From a virus: a stretch of DNA of 64,000 bases. The notes below the pieces were generated by a model. It was not told the origin of the DNA, searched no databases, and was given only the letters and a program-made list of their open reading frames with translations. This document shows, piece after piece, positions 7,716 through 15,272 of this stretch. The first letter of the stretch is position 1. Each line of letters starts with the position of its first letter. The position numbers and the translations under genes are program-made. The DNA is taken from positions 124,001 through 188,000 of the IMG/VR virus record IMGVR_UViG_3300023184_000025. The stretch is one strand, 5' to 3'.

Positions 7716-7748
7716 TGATCAGGCTCCTGTTTTGTTAACTTATGCTAT

Positions 7749-7777
7749 ATTATAGCAAACTGTGAATTACCGGTCAA
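7749..7777 (-). promoter_or_regulatory. Proximal sigma-70 promoter of the AAA+ gene (TTGACC-N17-TATAAT)
   Basis: Minus strand: TTGACC at 7772-7777, a 17-nt spacer and TATAAT at 7749-7754. The leader to ATG 7715 is about 27 nt and contains AGGAG. Confidence 0.85.
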
Positions 7778-7840
7778 CTATTAGTTGATCTTGTTGCAAA
7801 CAATACAAAACTTGTATTCCTTGCTACTTATTATTCTATA

Positions 7841-7869
7841 ATTATAGCAAAAACCTATTTAATGGTCAA
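7841..7869 (-). promoter_or_regulatory. Distal sigma-70 promoter of the AAA+ gene (TTGACC-N17-TATAAT)
   Basis: Minus strand: TTGACC at 7864-7869, a 17-nt spacer ending TTTTTGC, and TATAAT at 7841-7846. It is 92 bp upstream of the proximal promoter; both share GC immediately before TATAAT. The 266-bp gap 7716-7982 holds these promoters and the terminator below and no gene that I can see. Confidence 0.8.
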
Positions 7870-7930
7870 CCAGGATTTTTTGCCTATTTTTTAAGCAGTT
7901 TTTGGATGTTGTTTTTGTGCAACAAAAGAA

Positions 7931-7953
7931 AAACCCTACTACTAGTAGGGTTT
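7931..7953 (-). terminator. Terminator after the late structural gene
   Basis: AAACCCTAC and GTAGGGTTT form a 9-bp stem with a 5-nt loop; the minus strand continues into TTCTTTTGTT. It isolates the late gene 7983-8555 from the AAA+ promoters. Confidence 0.7.
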
Positions 7954-7982
7954 GATAAGAAAACTGCTTAATTTTTAAGCGT

Positions 7983-8555
7983 TTATTCAACAGGTAGTGC
8001 CCTGTTAACTTTCTGTGTGCAAGTCAATGTGCTTTCGTTAGTAATTAAATATTGCCATCTACCAACTTGTGCAGGGTCGGTTGGATTTTTATCAGGAACC
8101 GTTACTCCGTTAATCTGAACGTTTTCTCTTCCATCGCCACCAGTAACAAAATTATCCACAGTCACAAAATTATCCACAGATGCCATTACAAAGGTTCTTC
8201 CTGGATCGTCAGCACTAAAAATTGGTCCAGCAGGAATAGAGTCAGGATTGTTTTTGTCTGGCAAACGACTTGGATCTACTGTGTATACGTCGCCACCGTA
8301 ATTAGCGGTAATTTTGCCCCAGAATAAATCACCACCGGTCACAGTTAAAGTCAACGGAATTTCACCATATACAGAAGTGTCTGCTTCAAATGTAAACAGT
8401 TCCGATAGGCCGTCGTTGTTAGTCCCAGGAGTTGCCCCGGCTGATGCAGATACTGCGCCTGTAAATACTGCTTGATTGTTAAAATTTAACCTTACTATTA
8501 CAGGTCCAACTGTAGTGAATGCGTTACCATAAAATTTAAATGTGCGTGTAGCCAT
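7983..8555 (-). CDS. Late structural-type protein
   Basis: 190 residues starting MATRTFKFYGNAF. It is beta-rich and poor in charge, with an N-terminal 'VIVRLNFNNQAVFTGAV' sheet and glycine-asparagine turns, as in jelly-roll or Ig-like virion and decoration proteins. It is transcribed alone from TATAAATA at 8577-8584, with AGGAG before the ATG and a terminator behind. A 6-residue tandem repeat (VDNFVT twice, about residue 128) comes from an 18-bp duplication that also creates two DnaA-box sequences. A virion role is inferred from late expression and composition. Confidence 0.7.
   Translation of the reverse strand: MATRTFKFYGNAFTTVGPVIVRLNFNNQAVFTGAVSASAGATPGTNNDGLSELFTFEADTSVYGEIPLTLTVTGGDLFWGKITANYGGDVYTVDPSRLPDKNNPDSIPAGPIFSADDPGRTFVMASVDNFVTVDNFVTGGDGRENVQINGVTVPDKNPTDPAQVGRWQYLITNESTLTCTQKVNRALPVE
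8143..8178. repeat. 18-bp tandem repeat carrying two perfect DnaA-box sequences
   Basis: Two direct copies of an 18-nt unit (8143-8160, 8161-8178; one mismatch) each end in TTATCCACA, the strongest DnaA box consensus. The boxes are at 8152-8160 and 8170-8178. They lie in coding sequence about 280 bp from the AT-rich early promoter region. DnaA binding is untested. Confidence 0.5.
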
Positions 8556-8575
8556 TGTGTTATCTCCTATTGCAG

Positions 8576-9295
8576 TTATTTATACCGGATCCAAAACTTC
8601 TGCACAACCGGATCGGTAATTTCGTGAGGTTTGGGATTTCCGTGAAAAATAGCAATACGTGTTGTGGGATCTAATAATGTGCCTGCACCAGGACGACGAT
8701 ATTTTCTTGTTTTAAAGTCAAGACCTCCGTCCAGTAATTGCCAACGCCAGCTTTTGATTAAATTACTGTCAAAGAACCGTATATCCTTTGGGTTTAATGT
8801 TGCTGACAAATAGTCCTGATCACCTGGATATTTTCTTATTAAGTCTGCCAGATTTTGCTTTAAAAAGTCATCCCAGATATAGCTAAATTTAACTGTGTCC
8901 CAAAGCATTAAACTTGAGTTAATTCCTGCCCAATCTCGCCACAGGTATTTAAAATCTTTAATTGTCCAAAAATACTTGCTACTATCGCTCCATAAACAGT
9001 CTATGTTTTCAAATATAACCGTGTCAAGATCTAAGTACAACATTCTGCCCTGAAAATGTTCTGGGTTAAAAAGTTGTAACTTGTACCACCAACTTTGTCT
9101 AGGTCCAGAAACTCCTGGCCAATCTATTAATTCGTGTTTGATAAAAGGTGGCGGTACACCACGAAAAGCTTCTGTGTAAACATGAAATCGCACGTCCATG
9201 CTGACGTTTCTACAAATCATATGATATAAAGTATCAACATAGGACCAGTTATATTTGTCTCCATGTATCAAACATGCGCAGTCAATTGTGGTCAT
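8576..9295 (-). CDS. Glycosyltransferase, GT-A fold (GT8-like)
   Basis: 239 residues. 'RMLYLDLDTVIFENID' (about residues 90-105) carries the DxD metal-binding motif, with 'GINSSLMLWD' and 'YPGDQDYLSATL' downstream and a C-terminal 'IAIFHGNPKPHEI' as in GT8-type enzymes, where the histidine helps bind manganese. Such enzymes transfer a sugar from a UDP- or GDP-sugar to a surface glycan. It is the last of four minus-strand genes (11312 to 8576) and overlaps the GT17 gene by 4 bp. Confidence 0.8.
   Translation of the reverse strand: MTTIDCACLIHGDKYNWSYVDTLYHMICRNVSMDVRFHVYTEAFRGVPPPFIKHELIDWPGVSGPRQSWWYKLQLFNPEHFQGRMLYLDLDTVIFENIDCLWSDSSKYFWTIKDFKYLWRDWAGINSSLMLWDTVKFSYIWDDFLKQNLADLIRKYPGDQDYLSATLNPKDIRFFDSNLIKSWRWQLLDGGLDFKTRKYRRPGAGTLLDPTTRIAIFHGNPKPHEITDPVVQKFWIRYK
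8577..8584 (-). promoter_or_regulatory. T4 late promoter TATAAATA
   Basis: A perfect TATAAATA lies 21 nt before ATG 8555 with AGGAG in the leader. It overlaps the stop codon of the upstream glycosyltransferase. Confidence 0.85.
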
Positions 9296-10083
9296 AAAGG
9301 TGGGTTATGCCAAAAGTGTGGATATTGTTGTAATACCTGTTGTACCAGTGCAGGATACACAGTTGAGACAACATGGGTAGTACACTTATGATTGATAGCT
9401 GATATTGTGTCTAACTGTTTAAAAGCATGCAATACTTGCTCAGGATCTCTGTGTTGACTTTCTATACAACTAACCACTTTATTTTTTATTAGATCATCAC
9501 TGCCCATCCAGGTCCAGTGCCAGCCAACTGATTCATCTAGACCAACACAATGACTACGGTTTTTTCTTTTAACTACTGCTAGATTGCCTTTGTACAAGTC
9601 ATGCGGTGTTTCAAACATACCACGCCTGGCAACCACACTACCTTTCCATCCACGATCTGCACGTTGGTCAACTCGGTACATATACATATCAAATCCACAA
9701 CTTACTGGCCTATTATGTTGATCCATTTGATTAACAATTTTACTCCACTTGGTTGGATCAATGACCTCGTCGAGATCTCCGTGAATAACAATATCATCTG
9801 AATTGCAACTGCCAAGTGCAGTTTTAAATCCCTGTCTCATTGCCGTTTCGCAAATCAGGTTAGTCTGATCAGCAGTTAGTGGTAATCGAATTACTTGTAT
9901 TCTGTCTGAGTATTTGTCATTGTACTTTTTTAAATTGTCAGTCAAGTAATAGGGCTTTTCAATACCACTAAATGTTCTACTTGCTTCTAAAACTATCCAG
10001 CGATCTACATAGTGGTCGGTAATTGCTAGATGTATGTCTAGCATGTCAAATTCGTTGTTAAACAATAAGGTGTCAATGACCAT
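9292..10083 (-). CDS. Glycosyltransferase family 17 protein
   Basis: 263 residues. The start 'IDTLLFNNEFDMLDIHLAI' and 'VDRWIVLEASRTFSGIEKPYY', followed by 'DDIVIHGDLDEVIDPTKW', are the hallmarks of GT17 (beta-1,4-N-acetylglucosaminyltransferase family). The DLDE is the metal site. 'VGWHWTW' and 'ESQHRDPE' are further GT17-type segments. Linked by an ATGA overlap to the GT8-like enzyme, it probably acts on the same glycan. Confidence 0.85.
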   Translation of the reverse strand: MVIDTLLFNNEFDMLDIHLAITDHYVDRWIVLEASRTFSGIEKPYYLTDNLKKYNDKYSDRIQVIRLPLTADQTNLICETAMRQGFKTALGSCNSDDIVIHGDLDEVIDPTKWSKIVNQMDQHNRPVSCGFDMYMYRVDQRADRGWKGSVVARRGMFETPHDLYKGNLAVVKRKNRSHCVGLDESVGWHWTWMGSDDLIKNKVVSCIESQHRDPEQVLHAFKQLDTISAINHKCTTHVVSTVYPALVQQVLQQYPHFWHNPPL

Positions 10084-10084
10084 T

Positions 10085-10723
10085 TTAAAACTTATAAATT
10101 ATTTGATATTCATCGTACACAGGATGTTTACCTTTTGATTCAAGATATTCAACAATTCTACGACCTTTGCCAGTTCTTAGATTTGTGTTTTTGAATCTGC
10201 TGTTGTCATCTATTGCCACAATGCATCCTGATTTTAAGTAAGATTCGATTACTTTAAATTCGTTTAAATGGTGCTCGGCGCTGTCCTTATCATTTTCCCA
10301 CTTGACGTCCCACGAATCTAAGTAAAACAAATCAACCATGGATAAATCAGACTGTTCGCTCAACCAAGTTACGCTGTCACTGCATGTGACTTTGAAATTT
10401 TTTGACAGTATTGCTGTTGATGCTGAGGCACAGGCACCCGGGTCAATATCCACTGACCTCACGGACCCGTTGTGCATATCTACAAATTCAGTGAATAATT
10501 TTGCACTCTGACCGTCTTTCCAGTTGCCCGGATTTCGTAGAGTGCCAGTTTCAATTATGTGGTACTGATCTTGACTACGATTTACTAGTTCAGCAAACAT
10601 AATGTTGAATCCGTGTGCTCGTTGATATAGTCCATCAACTAACCCTCGCTTTATTGCGCTAACACGTGGATTTAATAAATTGTAATAATTTTTTCGGTAA
10701 AACTCTAACCAGTCTTGTTTCAT
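10085..10723 (-). CDS. Class I SAM-dependent methyltransferase
   Basis: 212 residues. 'YHIIETGTLRNPGNW' (about 54-68) is motif I in a variant form, 'SVRSVDIDPGACASA' supplies the acidic ribose-binding strand, and 'MVDLFYLDSWDV' and 'SGCIVAIDDNSRF' follow, as in Methyltransf_24-type enzymes of phage and bacterial glycan clusters. It lies between GT17 and another methyltransferase. A carbohydrate substrate is inferred from context only. Confidence 0.75.
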   Translation of the reverse strand: MKQDWLEFYRKNYYNLLNPRVSAIKRGLVDGLYQRAHGFNIMFAELVNRSQDQYHIIETGTLRNPGNWKDGQSAKLFTEFVDMHNGSVRSVDIDPGACASASTAILSKNFKVTCSDSVTWLSEQSDLSMVDLFYLDSWDVKWENDKDSAEHHLNEFKVIESYLKSGCIVAIDDNSRFKNTNLRTGKGRRIVEYLESKGKHPVYDEYQIIYKF

Positions 10724-10730
10724 TCTTTAT

Positions 10731-11312
10731 TTAAAGTAAATTGTTATCAGCTGTTGGTTTTGTAACCAACCAACAACGGCCTGATCTGTGTACTTTTATA
10801 TTCATTGGTCCAAAAAAATCCCAAACGGCCTGTTGAACTCCTGGGTAACCTTTTGTGTAGTCATCACCGGCAAACATAGAACCTGGGCGCATTTTTGGCC
10901 ACCAGGCAGTGAGATCTTTTGTTACTGCTTCATAGCTGTGGCCAGCATCCACGTAACAAAAGTCTACAGATTGATCTTGAAATTGGTTGGCTGCGTTCCA
11001 ACTCATCATGGTCAACATAGTGATTGAATCTATCACTGGTTCGATATTTTTACGGAAAATATTTTCCATGTTCTGCACTACACCTTGATCGTATGCTATA
11101 TCAGACTCACCTTTCCAACTGTCTACACAATAAAATTCACCTAACTTGTCTTGATTGATTAACTCAACCACGCAATATGCCGCACTACGCCCTGTCCAAG
11201 ATCCTAGCTCAACCCAGGTGCCGTTTTTAGGGAATTGTTCTAACACAAGGTCAAGCATGACTGTGTTTCTAACGCTCATAAATCCGTCTATGCCTTGATA
11301 AAAGTGGTCCAT
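10731..11312 (-). CDS. Class I SAM-dependent methyltransferase (Methyltransf_24 type)
   Basis: 193 residues from ATG 11312; an open extension to 11387 would overlap the divergent gene's start and is rejected. Motif I is 'TWVELGSWTGRSAAYC' (about 33-48), followed by 'GEFYCVDSWKGES', 'SVDFCYVDAGHSYEAV' and 'GSMFAGDDY'. The last two acidic/histidine segments match the metal-assisted Methyltransf_24 group. It is divergent from the cytidylyltransferase-cupin gene, with only 37 bp between the start codons. Confidence 0.8.
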   Translation of the reverse strand: MDHFYQGIDGFMSVRNTVMLDLVLEQFPKNGTWVELGSWTGRSAAYCVVELINQDKLGEFYCVDSWKGESDIAYDQGVVQNMENIFRKNIEPVIDSITMLTMMSWNAANQFQDQSVDFCYVDAGHSYEAVTKDLTAWWPKMRPGSMFAGDDYTKGYPGVQQAVWDFFGPMNIKVHRSGRCWLVTKPTADNNLL

Positions 11313-11336
11313 ATTATATTTACCATAATATACGTA

Positions 11337-11344
11337 GATAAATA
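11337..11344 (+). promoter_or_regulatory. Late promoter box GATAAATA placed 5 nt before ATG 11350
   Basis: GATAAATA fits the NATAAATA late consensus. With the usual start 5-6 nt after the box, transcription begins at the A of the ATG. No ribosome site lies between. Confidence 0.55.
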
Positions 11345-11349
11345 TTTCT

Positions 11350-12105
11350 ATGAAAATCGTACTTGTTACAGGTGGGTTTGATCCCATACACTCCGGGCAC
11401 CTTGCTTACTTTCAGTCGGCAAAACAATTAGGTGACAAACTAATTGTCGGACTTAACTCAGACGCATGGCTTACTCGTAAAAAAGGTAGGCCTTTTATGC
11501 CCATGAGTGAACGTTTTGCACTAATTGGTGCGTTAAGCATTGTAGACGAAGTTGTGGTTTACAACGATGATGATAACTCCAGTTGCAATGCAATTCAGTT
11601 GATCAAACAACGCTACCCCGGTGAACAAATTGTGTTTGCCAATGGTGGCGATCGCACCCGAGACAACATTCCCGAAATGATATTTGACGATGTTGAATTT
11701 GCGTTTGGGGTAGGCGGTGAAAACAAAATGAACTCTAGTTCATGGATCCTTGAGGATTGGAAGAAACCCCGGACCACCCGCGCCTGGGGATACTATCGTG
11801 TGTTACACGAAGTGGGTGCAAACACCAAACTCAAAGAGCTAACTGTTACGCCCAAGACATGTTTGAGCATGCAACGTCATGACCAACGTGCGGAGTTTTG
11901 GTTTGTTGCCGAAGGTGAAGCCGCTGTTTATACACTAGACTCTGGTAGTGATCACGATTTAGTTGGCACATATGGTCTGCATGAATATGTGTTTATTGAC
12001 AAAGGACAATGGCACATGCTATGCAACGAAACAAATCAGCCATTAAAATTAATTGAAATTCAGTACGGTGAGAACTGCATTGAAGAGGATATTGAAAGAA
12101 AATGA
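11350..12105 (+). CDS. Cytidylyltransferase-cupin fusion (sugar nucleotide enzyme)
   Basis: 251 residues in two parts. Residues 1-135 are a nucleotidyltransferase of the RfaE/TagD type: 'VTGGFDPIHSGHLAYF' carries the HxGH motif, with 'GLNSDAWLTRKKG' and 'FANGGDRT' following. Residues 140-245 are a cupin like the C-terminal domain of type II phosphomannose isomerase/ManC: 'TTRAWGYYRVLHEV', 'LTVTPKTCLSMQRHDQRAEFWF', and 'YVFIDKGQWHML' with the metal-binding histidines and glutamate. Together these suggest activation and isomerisation or epimerisation of a sugar phosphate. It opens a five-gene plus-strand glycan operon. The start is fixed by the conserved N-terminus. Confidence 0.85.
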   Translation: MKIVLVTGGFDPIHSGHLAYFQSAKQLGDKLIVGLNSDAWLTRKKGRPFMPMSERFALIGALSIVDEVVVYNDDDNSSCNAIQLIKQRYPGEQIVFANGGDRTRDNIPEMIFDDVEFAFGVGGENKMNSSSWILEDWKKPRTTRAWGYYRVLHEVGANTKLKELTVTPKTCLSMQRHDQRAEFWFVAEGEAAVYTLDSGSDHDLVGTYGLHEYVFIDKGQWHMLCNETNQPLKLIEIQYGENCIEEDIERK

Positions 12106-12779
12106 TTCCAATTTTTATAGGGTATGACCCTAGAGAAGCAATTGCATTTCATACCTGTTCTAATAGTATTATTAGACATGCAACACAACCAGTGCAGATT
12201 ATTCCATTGGCATTAAACCTATTTAAAGACTACAAAGAAACACACACAGATGGCAGCAATCAATTTATCTATAGTAGATTTCTTGTGCCGCACTTGATGC
12301 AATTCAATGGATGGGCTATTTTTATAGACGGTGATATGGTTGTGCGTGACGACATTACTAAATTGTGGGAATTACAAAACCCCTATAAGGATGTATTGGT
12401 AGTCAAGCATGATTATAAAACAAAAATGTCTGAGAAATACCTTGGTTCAAAGAATGAAGACTATCCTAGAAAAAATTGGAGTAGTGTTATTTTATGGAAC
12501 TGTAATAGCTTTCCTAATCGTAAACTAACACCAGAATTTATACAAAAAGCCACAGGAGCCGAACTGCATCGATTTACCTGGATTGATGATAAACGCCTTG
12601 GTGAACTGCCACCTGAATGGAATTGGTTGCCCGATGAATACGGGCCAAACCCCGCGGCCAAGCTCTTGCACTATACCTTGGGCACTCCATGCTTCCACGA
12701 GTTTGCTGACACACCACAAGGCAACGAGTGGCACAGAGAACGCATACTCACTGAGTATTGTTTACAAAGGACACTATAA
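12102..12779 (+). CDS. Glycosyltransferase, GT-A fold
   Basis: 225 residues. The start 'IPIFIGYDPREAIAFHTCSNSII', the DxD motif in 'WAIFIDGDMVVRDDITKLW' (about 71-89), 'NWSSVILWNCNS' and a C-terminal 'AKLLHYTLGTPCF' define a GT8-related family frequent in aquatic phage and bacterial glycan clusters. It overlaps the cupin fusion by 4 bp (ATGA) and the next gene by TAATG, so the operon is translationally coupled. Confidence 0.85.
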   Translation: MIPIFIGYDPREAIAFHTCSNSIIRHATQPVQIIPLALNLFKDYKETHTDGSNQFIYSRFLVPHLMQFNGWAIFIDGDMVVRDDITKLWELQNPYKDVLVVKHDYKTKMSEKYLGSKNEDYPRKNWSSVILWNCNSFPNRKLTPEFIQKATGAELHRFTWIDDKRLGELPPEWNWLPDEYGPNPAAKLLHYTLGTPCFHEFADTPQGNEWHRERILTEYCLQRTL

Positions 12780-13588
12780 TGGGTAAGTGGTTATTTCTTA
12801 GCAAGAATGGCAAGGATGAATATATCAATATGTTTGCCGCGGGTTGTGGTGGGGAGATAACCAACTCCGACGACTTTGATTATTATTATGATGTATTAGT
12901 TGATGATAGACCCGTAGTACTGCGTGGAATTTTAAAACATAAAATTATGCGCAGTTGCTGGGAAGATAATAAAACATTCTATTACATGGACAGTGGCTAC
13001 TTTGGTAATCAACCCGGGCACCAGAATCCCCAAGGATGGAAGCTTTGGCACAGAATTGTAAAGAATGATCTTCAACACAACGAAATAGTTCCTAGGCCCG
13101 GTGATAGATGGAAAAAACTTCGAATTGACCTGGGTCCAAGAAGACATGGAAAAACAATAATTGTTGCGGCCCCCGATGAAAAACCTTGCAAGTTTTATGG
13201 AATTGATTTAGAAACCTGGCTCATTGAAACTGTGGAAACTTTAAAAAAATACACAGACCGGCCAATTATTATCAGACAACGTGAGCCAAAAAGAATAGAC
13301 CGTGTACAATTGAATCCATTATCTGCTATTTTGTCAAGAGATGTACATGCATTAGTAACATTTAACAGCGTTGCAGCCACAGAAGCAGTCATGCAGGGAA
13401 TTCCAGCATTTGTGTTGGCTCCATCAAATGCGGCAACGCCGGTTGGCAACACAGATCTGAGTAAGATCGAAACACCTTACTACCCCGATACAGATAAACT
13501 TCATGCCTGGGCTCATCATCTTGCATACGGACAGTTTCATGTGGATGAGTTACGAAATGGTACTGCATATAGGATTTTAACAACATGA
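12779..13588 (+). CDS. GT-B-like capsule glycosyltransferase-type protein (paralogue A)
   Basis: 269 residues from ATG 12779, which overlaps the upstream stop codon (TAATG). Residues about 137-150 'KTIIVAAPDEKPC', 'TLKKYTDRPIIIRQREPKR', 'SRDVHALVTFNSVAATEAVMQGIPAFVLA' and 'DLSKIETPYYPD' give the layout of KpsC/KpsS-like or Kdo-transferase-like GT-B proteins, with a donor-binding 'A..EA...GIP' helix. Two paralogues lie at 13585-14547 and 17448-18275. The N-terminal half is divergent. Confidence 0.65.
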   Translation: MGKWLFLSKNGKDEYINMFAAGCGGEITNSDDFDYYYDVLVDDRPVVLRGILKHKIMRSCWEDNKTFYYMDSGYFGNQPGHQNPQGWKLWHRIVKNDLQHNEIVPRPGDRWKKLRIDLGPRRHGKTIIVAAPDEKPCKFYGIDLETWLIETVETLKKYTDRPIIIRQREPKRIDRVQLNPLSAILSRDVHALVTFNSVAATEAVMQGIPAFVLAPSNAATPVGNTDLSKIETPYYPDTDKLHAWAHHLAYGQFHVDELRNGTAYRILTT

Positions 13589-14547
13589 AGGTTATAAGTT
13601 ATCTCTCAACCTTGCCTAAGAAACAAGAGCCTACACCTGAGTCTTTGCAAAAACAAAATAATAAGGCAAATACACTAAGATATTTTATCGACGGAGTAAT
13701 TAACGCTGGCGATGAAGGACAGGTGATTGAAACTATGCAATACGAACCAGCTGATGTTGCAATGATACTAGGCTGGGTTCACGAAAACGGTAAAACTGGT
13801 GCGCACCTGGCGTTCAGACAAGAAATCATCGATCGTCAAAAAGCCATTGGTGGTAGGACTGTTATTGCAGATAGCAATTTGTTTTTGTATAAAAATACTA
13901 CCAATCCTGGATACTGGTTGCGTTATAGCTACGATGGAGTTTTTCCAACCACTGGCGAATATTGCGATCATGAACCTGATCCAGTTAGATGGGAGATTAT
14001 AAAACAAGCCATTGGTGTTGAACTAAGTCCCTGGCGAAAAAATGGAGACCATATTTTGCTTTGCCTTCAACGAGATGGTGGTTGGAGTATGGCAGGGTGG
14101 AATGTGGTTGATTGGGCACTAAATGTCATAACAACATTAAGAAAGTTTACACAAAGAAGTATTCGTATAAGAGCCCACCCTGGCGATAAACGAGCAAAAA
14201 AATACTGCGATCGTCTACTAAAACTTTGTAGAGGAAGAGCATTGCTTAATGTTCATTTCAGCACCAATGAAAGATTAGAAGATGACCTTGGTCGATGTTG
14301 GGCCATGGTTAATCATAATAGTAGTCCTGCAGTTGCATCTGCATTACAGGGCATTCCGGTATTTGTTACTGATCCGGACCGAAGTCAGTGCAAAGAAATT
14401 GCCAATATCAATCTGGCAAATATAGAAAATCCTATTATATACGACCGAGAGTCGTGGATAAAACGCATAAGTCAATTCCACTGGAGCCATTCAGAACTTA
14501 AATCTGGGCATTGCTGGAGACACATGAAACGATGGGCTAACAAATGA
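13585..14547 (+). CDS. GT-B-like capsule glycosyltransferase-type protein (paralogue B)
   Basis: 320 residues, ATGA overlap with paralogue A. It shares the paralogue core: 'GDHILLCLQRDGGWSMAGW', 'TLRKFTQRSIRIRAHPGDKR', 'WAMVNHNSSPAVASALQGIPVFVTD', 'NLANIENPI' and 'ISQFHWSHSELKSGHCW'. The RxHP segment and the 'S.A...GIP' donor helix match capsule polysaccharide transferases. The family is inferred from motif layout. It probably acts on the same glycan as its operon partners. Confidence 0.7.
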   Translation: MKVISYLSTLPKKQEPTPESLQKQNNKANTLRYFIDGVINAGDEGQVIETMQYEPADVAMILGWVHENGKTGAHLAFRQEIIDRQKAIGGRTVIADSNLFLYKNTTNPGYWLRYSYDGVFPTTGEYCDHEPDPVRWEIIKQAIGVELSPWRKNGDHILLCLQRDGGWSMAGWNVVDWALNVITTLRKFTQRSIRIRAHPGDKRAKKYCDRLLKLCRGRALLNVHFSTNERLEDDLGRCWAMVNHNSSPAVASALQGIPVFVTDPDRSQCKEIANINLANIENPIIYDRESWIKRISQFHWSHSELKSGHCWRHMKRWANK

Positions 14548-15272
14548 TAGAAATTATTACTAGTTTTGATCAACGATATTATGATTTAATTGGTAAAGAC
14601 TGTGTTAATTCCTGGTTGAAACATTGGAATCCGTATTATAAACTCACTTGTTATGTTGAGGACTTTTCATTTTCTAATAATTACAGAATTAAACAAATAC
14701 AGTTCGATCAATTAGATCAGGACTATTACGCATTACAAAAAGAAGACTTTCATAGAAGCGTTAAAAGATTTTCAAAGAAGGCATATAGTTTTATCCATGC
14801 TATGAATAATACTGACCAACAGTGGATATTATGGATTGACGCAGATGTGATTACGGAAAGTACCATGCCGTGGGATTTTTGGAATAAAATTCTTAATCCG
14901 TCGCATTTATCTTTGTATTTGGGAGTATCATATACCGAAGATAAACAAGGTAATACAGGCAGTTGGCTAGTGCCCGAAACTGGAGTTTTTGCTGTTAATA
15001 CGCATCATCCAAAATTTAAATTATTTAAATCAGAATACACTCGTAGGTATAAGAAAAGAGACCATAAAGATCTCAGACGATTCTATGACAATGATGTATT
15101 TGGGGCGGCAATCAAATTGTCCAAGGCCGACTGCACTGATCTATGTGCTGACTTTGCTAAACCTTATAAAACACCCATGAGACATACTGTTCTCGGTCCA
15201 TATCTGACTCATCACAAAGCTAAACACAGTAAAGAACACTACAGTCAAACTGAGTTTGACGACGACCAATAA
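14544..15272 (+). CDS. Putative glycosyltransferase (GT-A, DAD motif)
   Basis: 242 residues. 'IEIITSFDQRYYDLIGKDCVNSWLKHW' is followed by 'QQWILWIDADVITES' (about 91-106, the metal site) and 'GSWLVPETGVFAVNTHHP'. The convergent gene 15245-16072 has the same plan ('VLTTFHAAGYEKYASRM', 'VLFWMDADMVCHTP', 'ECGLYAMNLK'), so the two are paralogues placed tail to tail, with a 28-bp overlap of their 3' ends. It is the last gene of the plus-strand glycan operon, joined by ATGA. Confidence 0.7.
   Translation: MIEIITSFDQRYYDLIGKDCVNSWLKHWNPYYKLTCYVEDFSFSNNYRIKQIQFDQLDQDYYALQKEDFHRSVKRFSKKAYSFIHAMNNTDQQWILWIDADVITESTMPWDFWNKILNPSHLSLYLGVSYTEDKQGNTGSWLVPETGVFAVNTHHPKFKLFKSEYTRRYKKRDHKDLRRFYDNDVFGAAIKLSKADCTDLCADFAKPYKTPMRHTVLGPYLTHHKAKHSKEHYSQTEFDDDQ

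Noticed and set aside
11313-11387. N-terminal extension of the methyltransferase at 10731
   Set aside because: It would run into the divergent cytidylyltransferase gene, and the family start fits ATG 11312.
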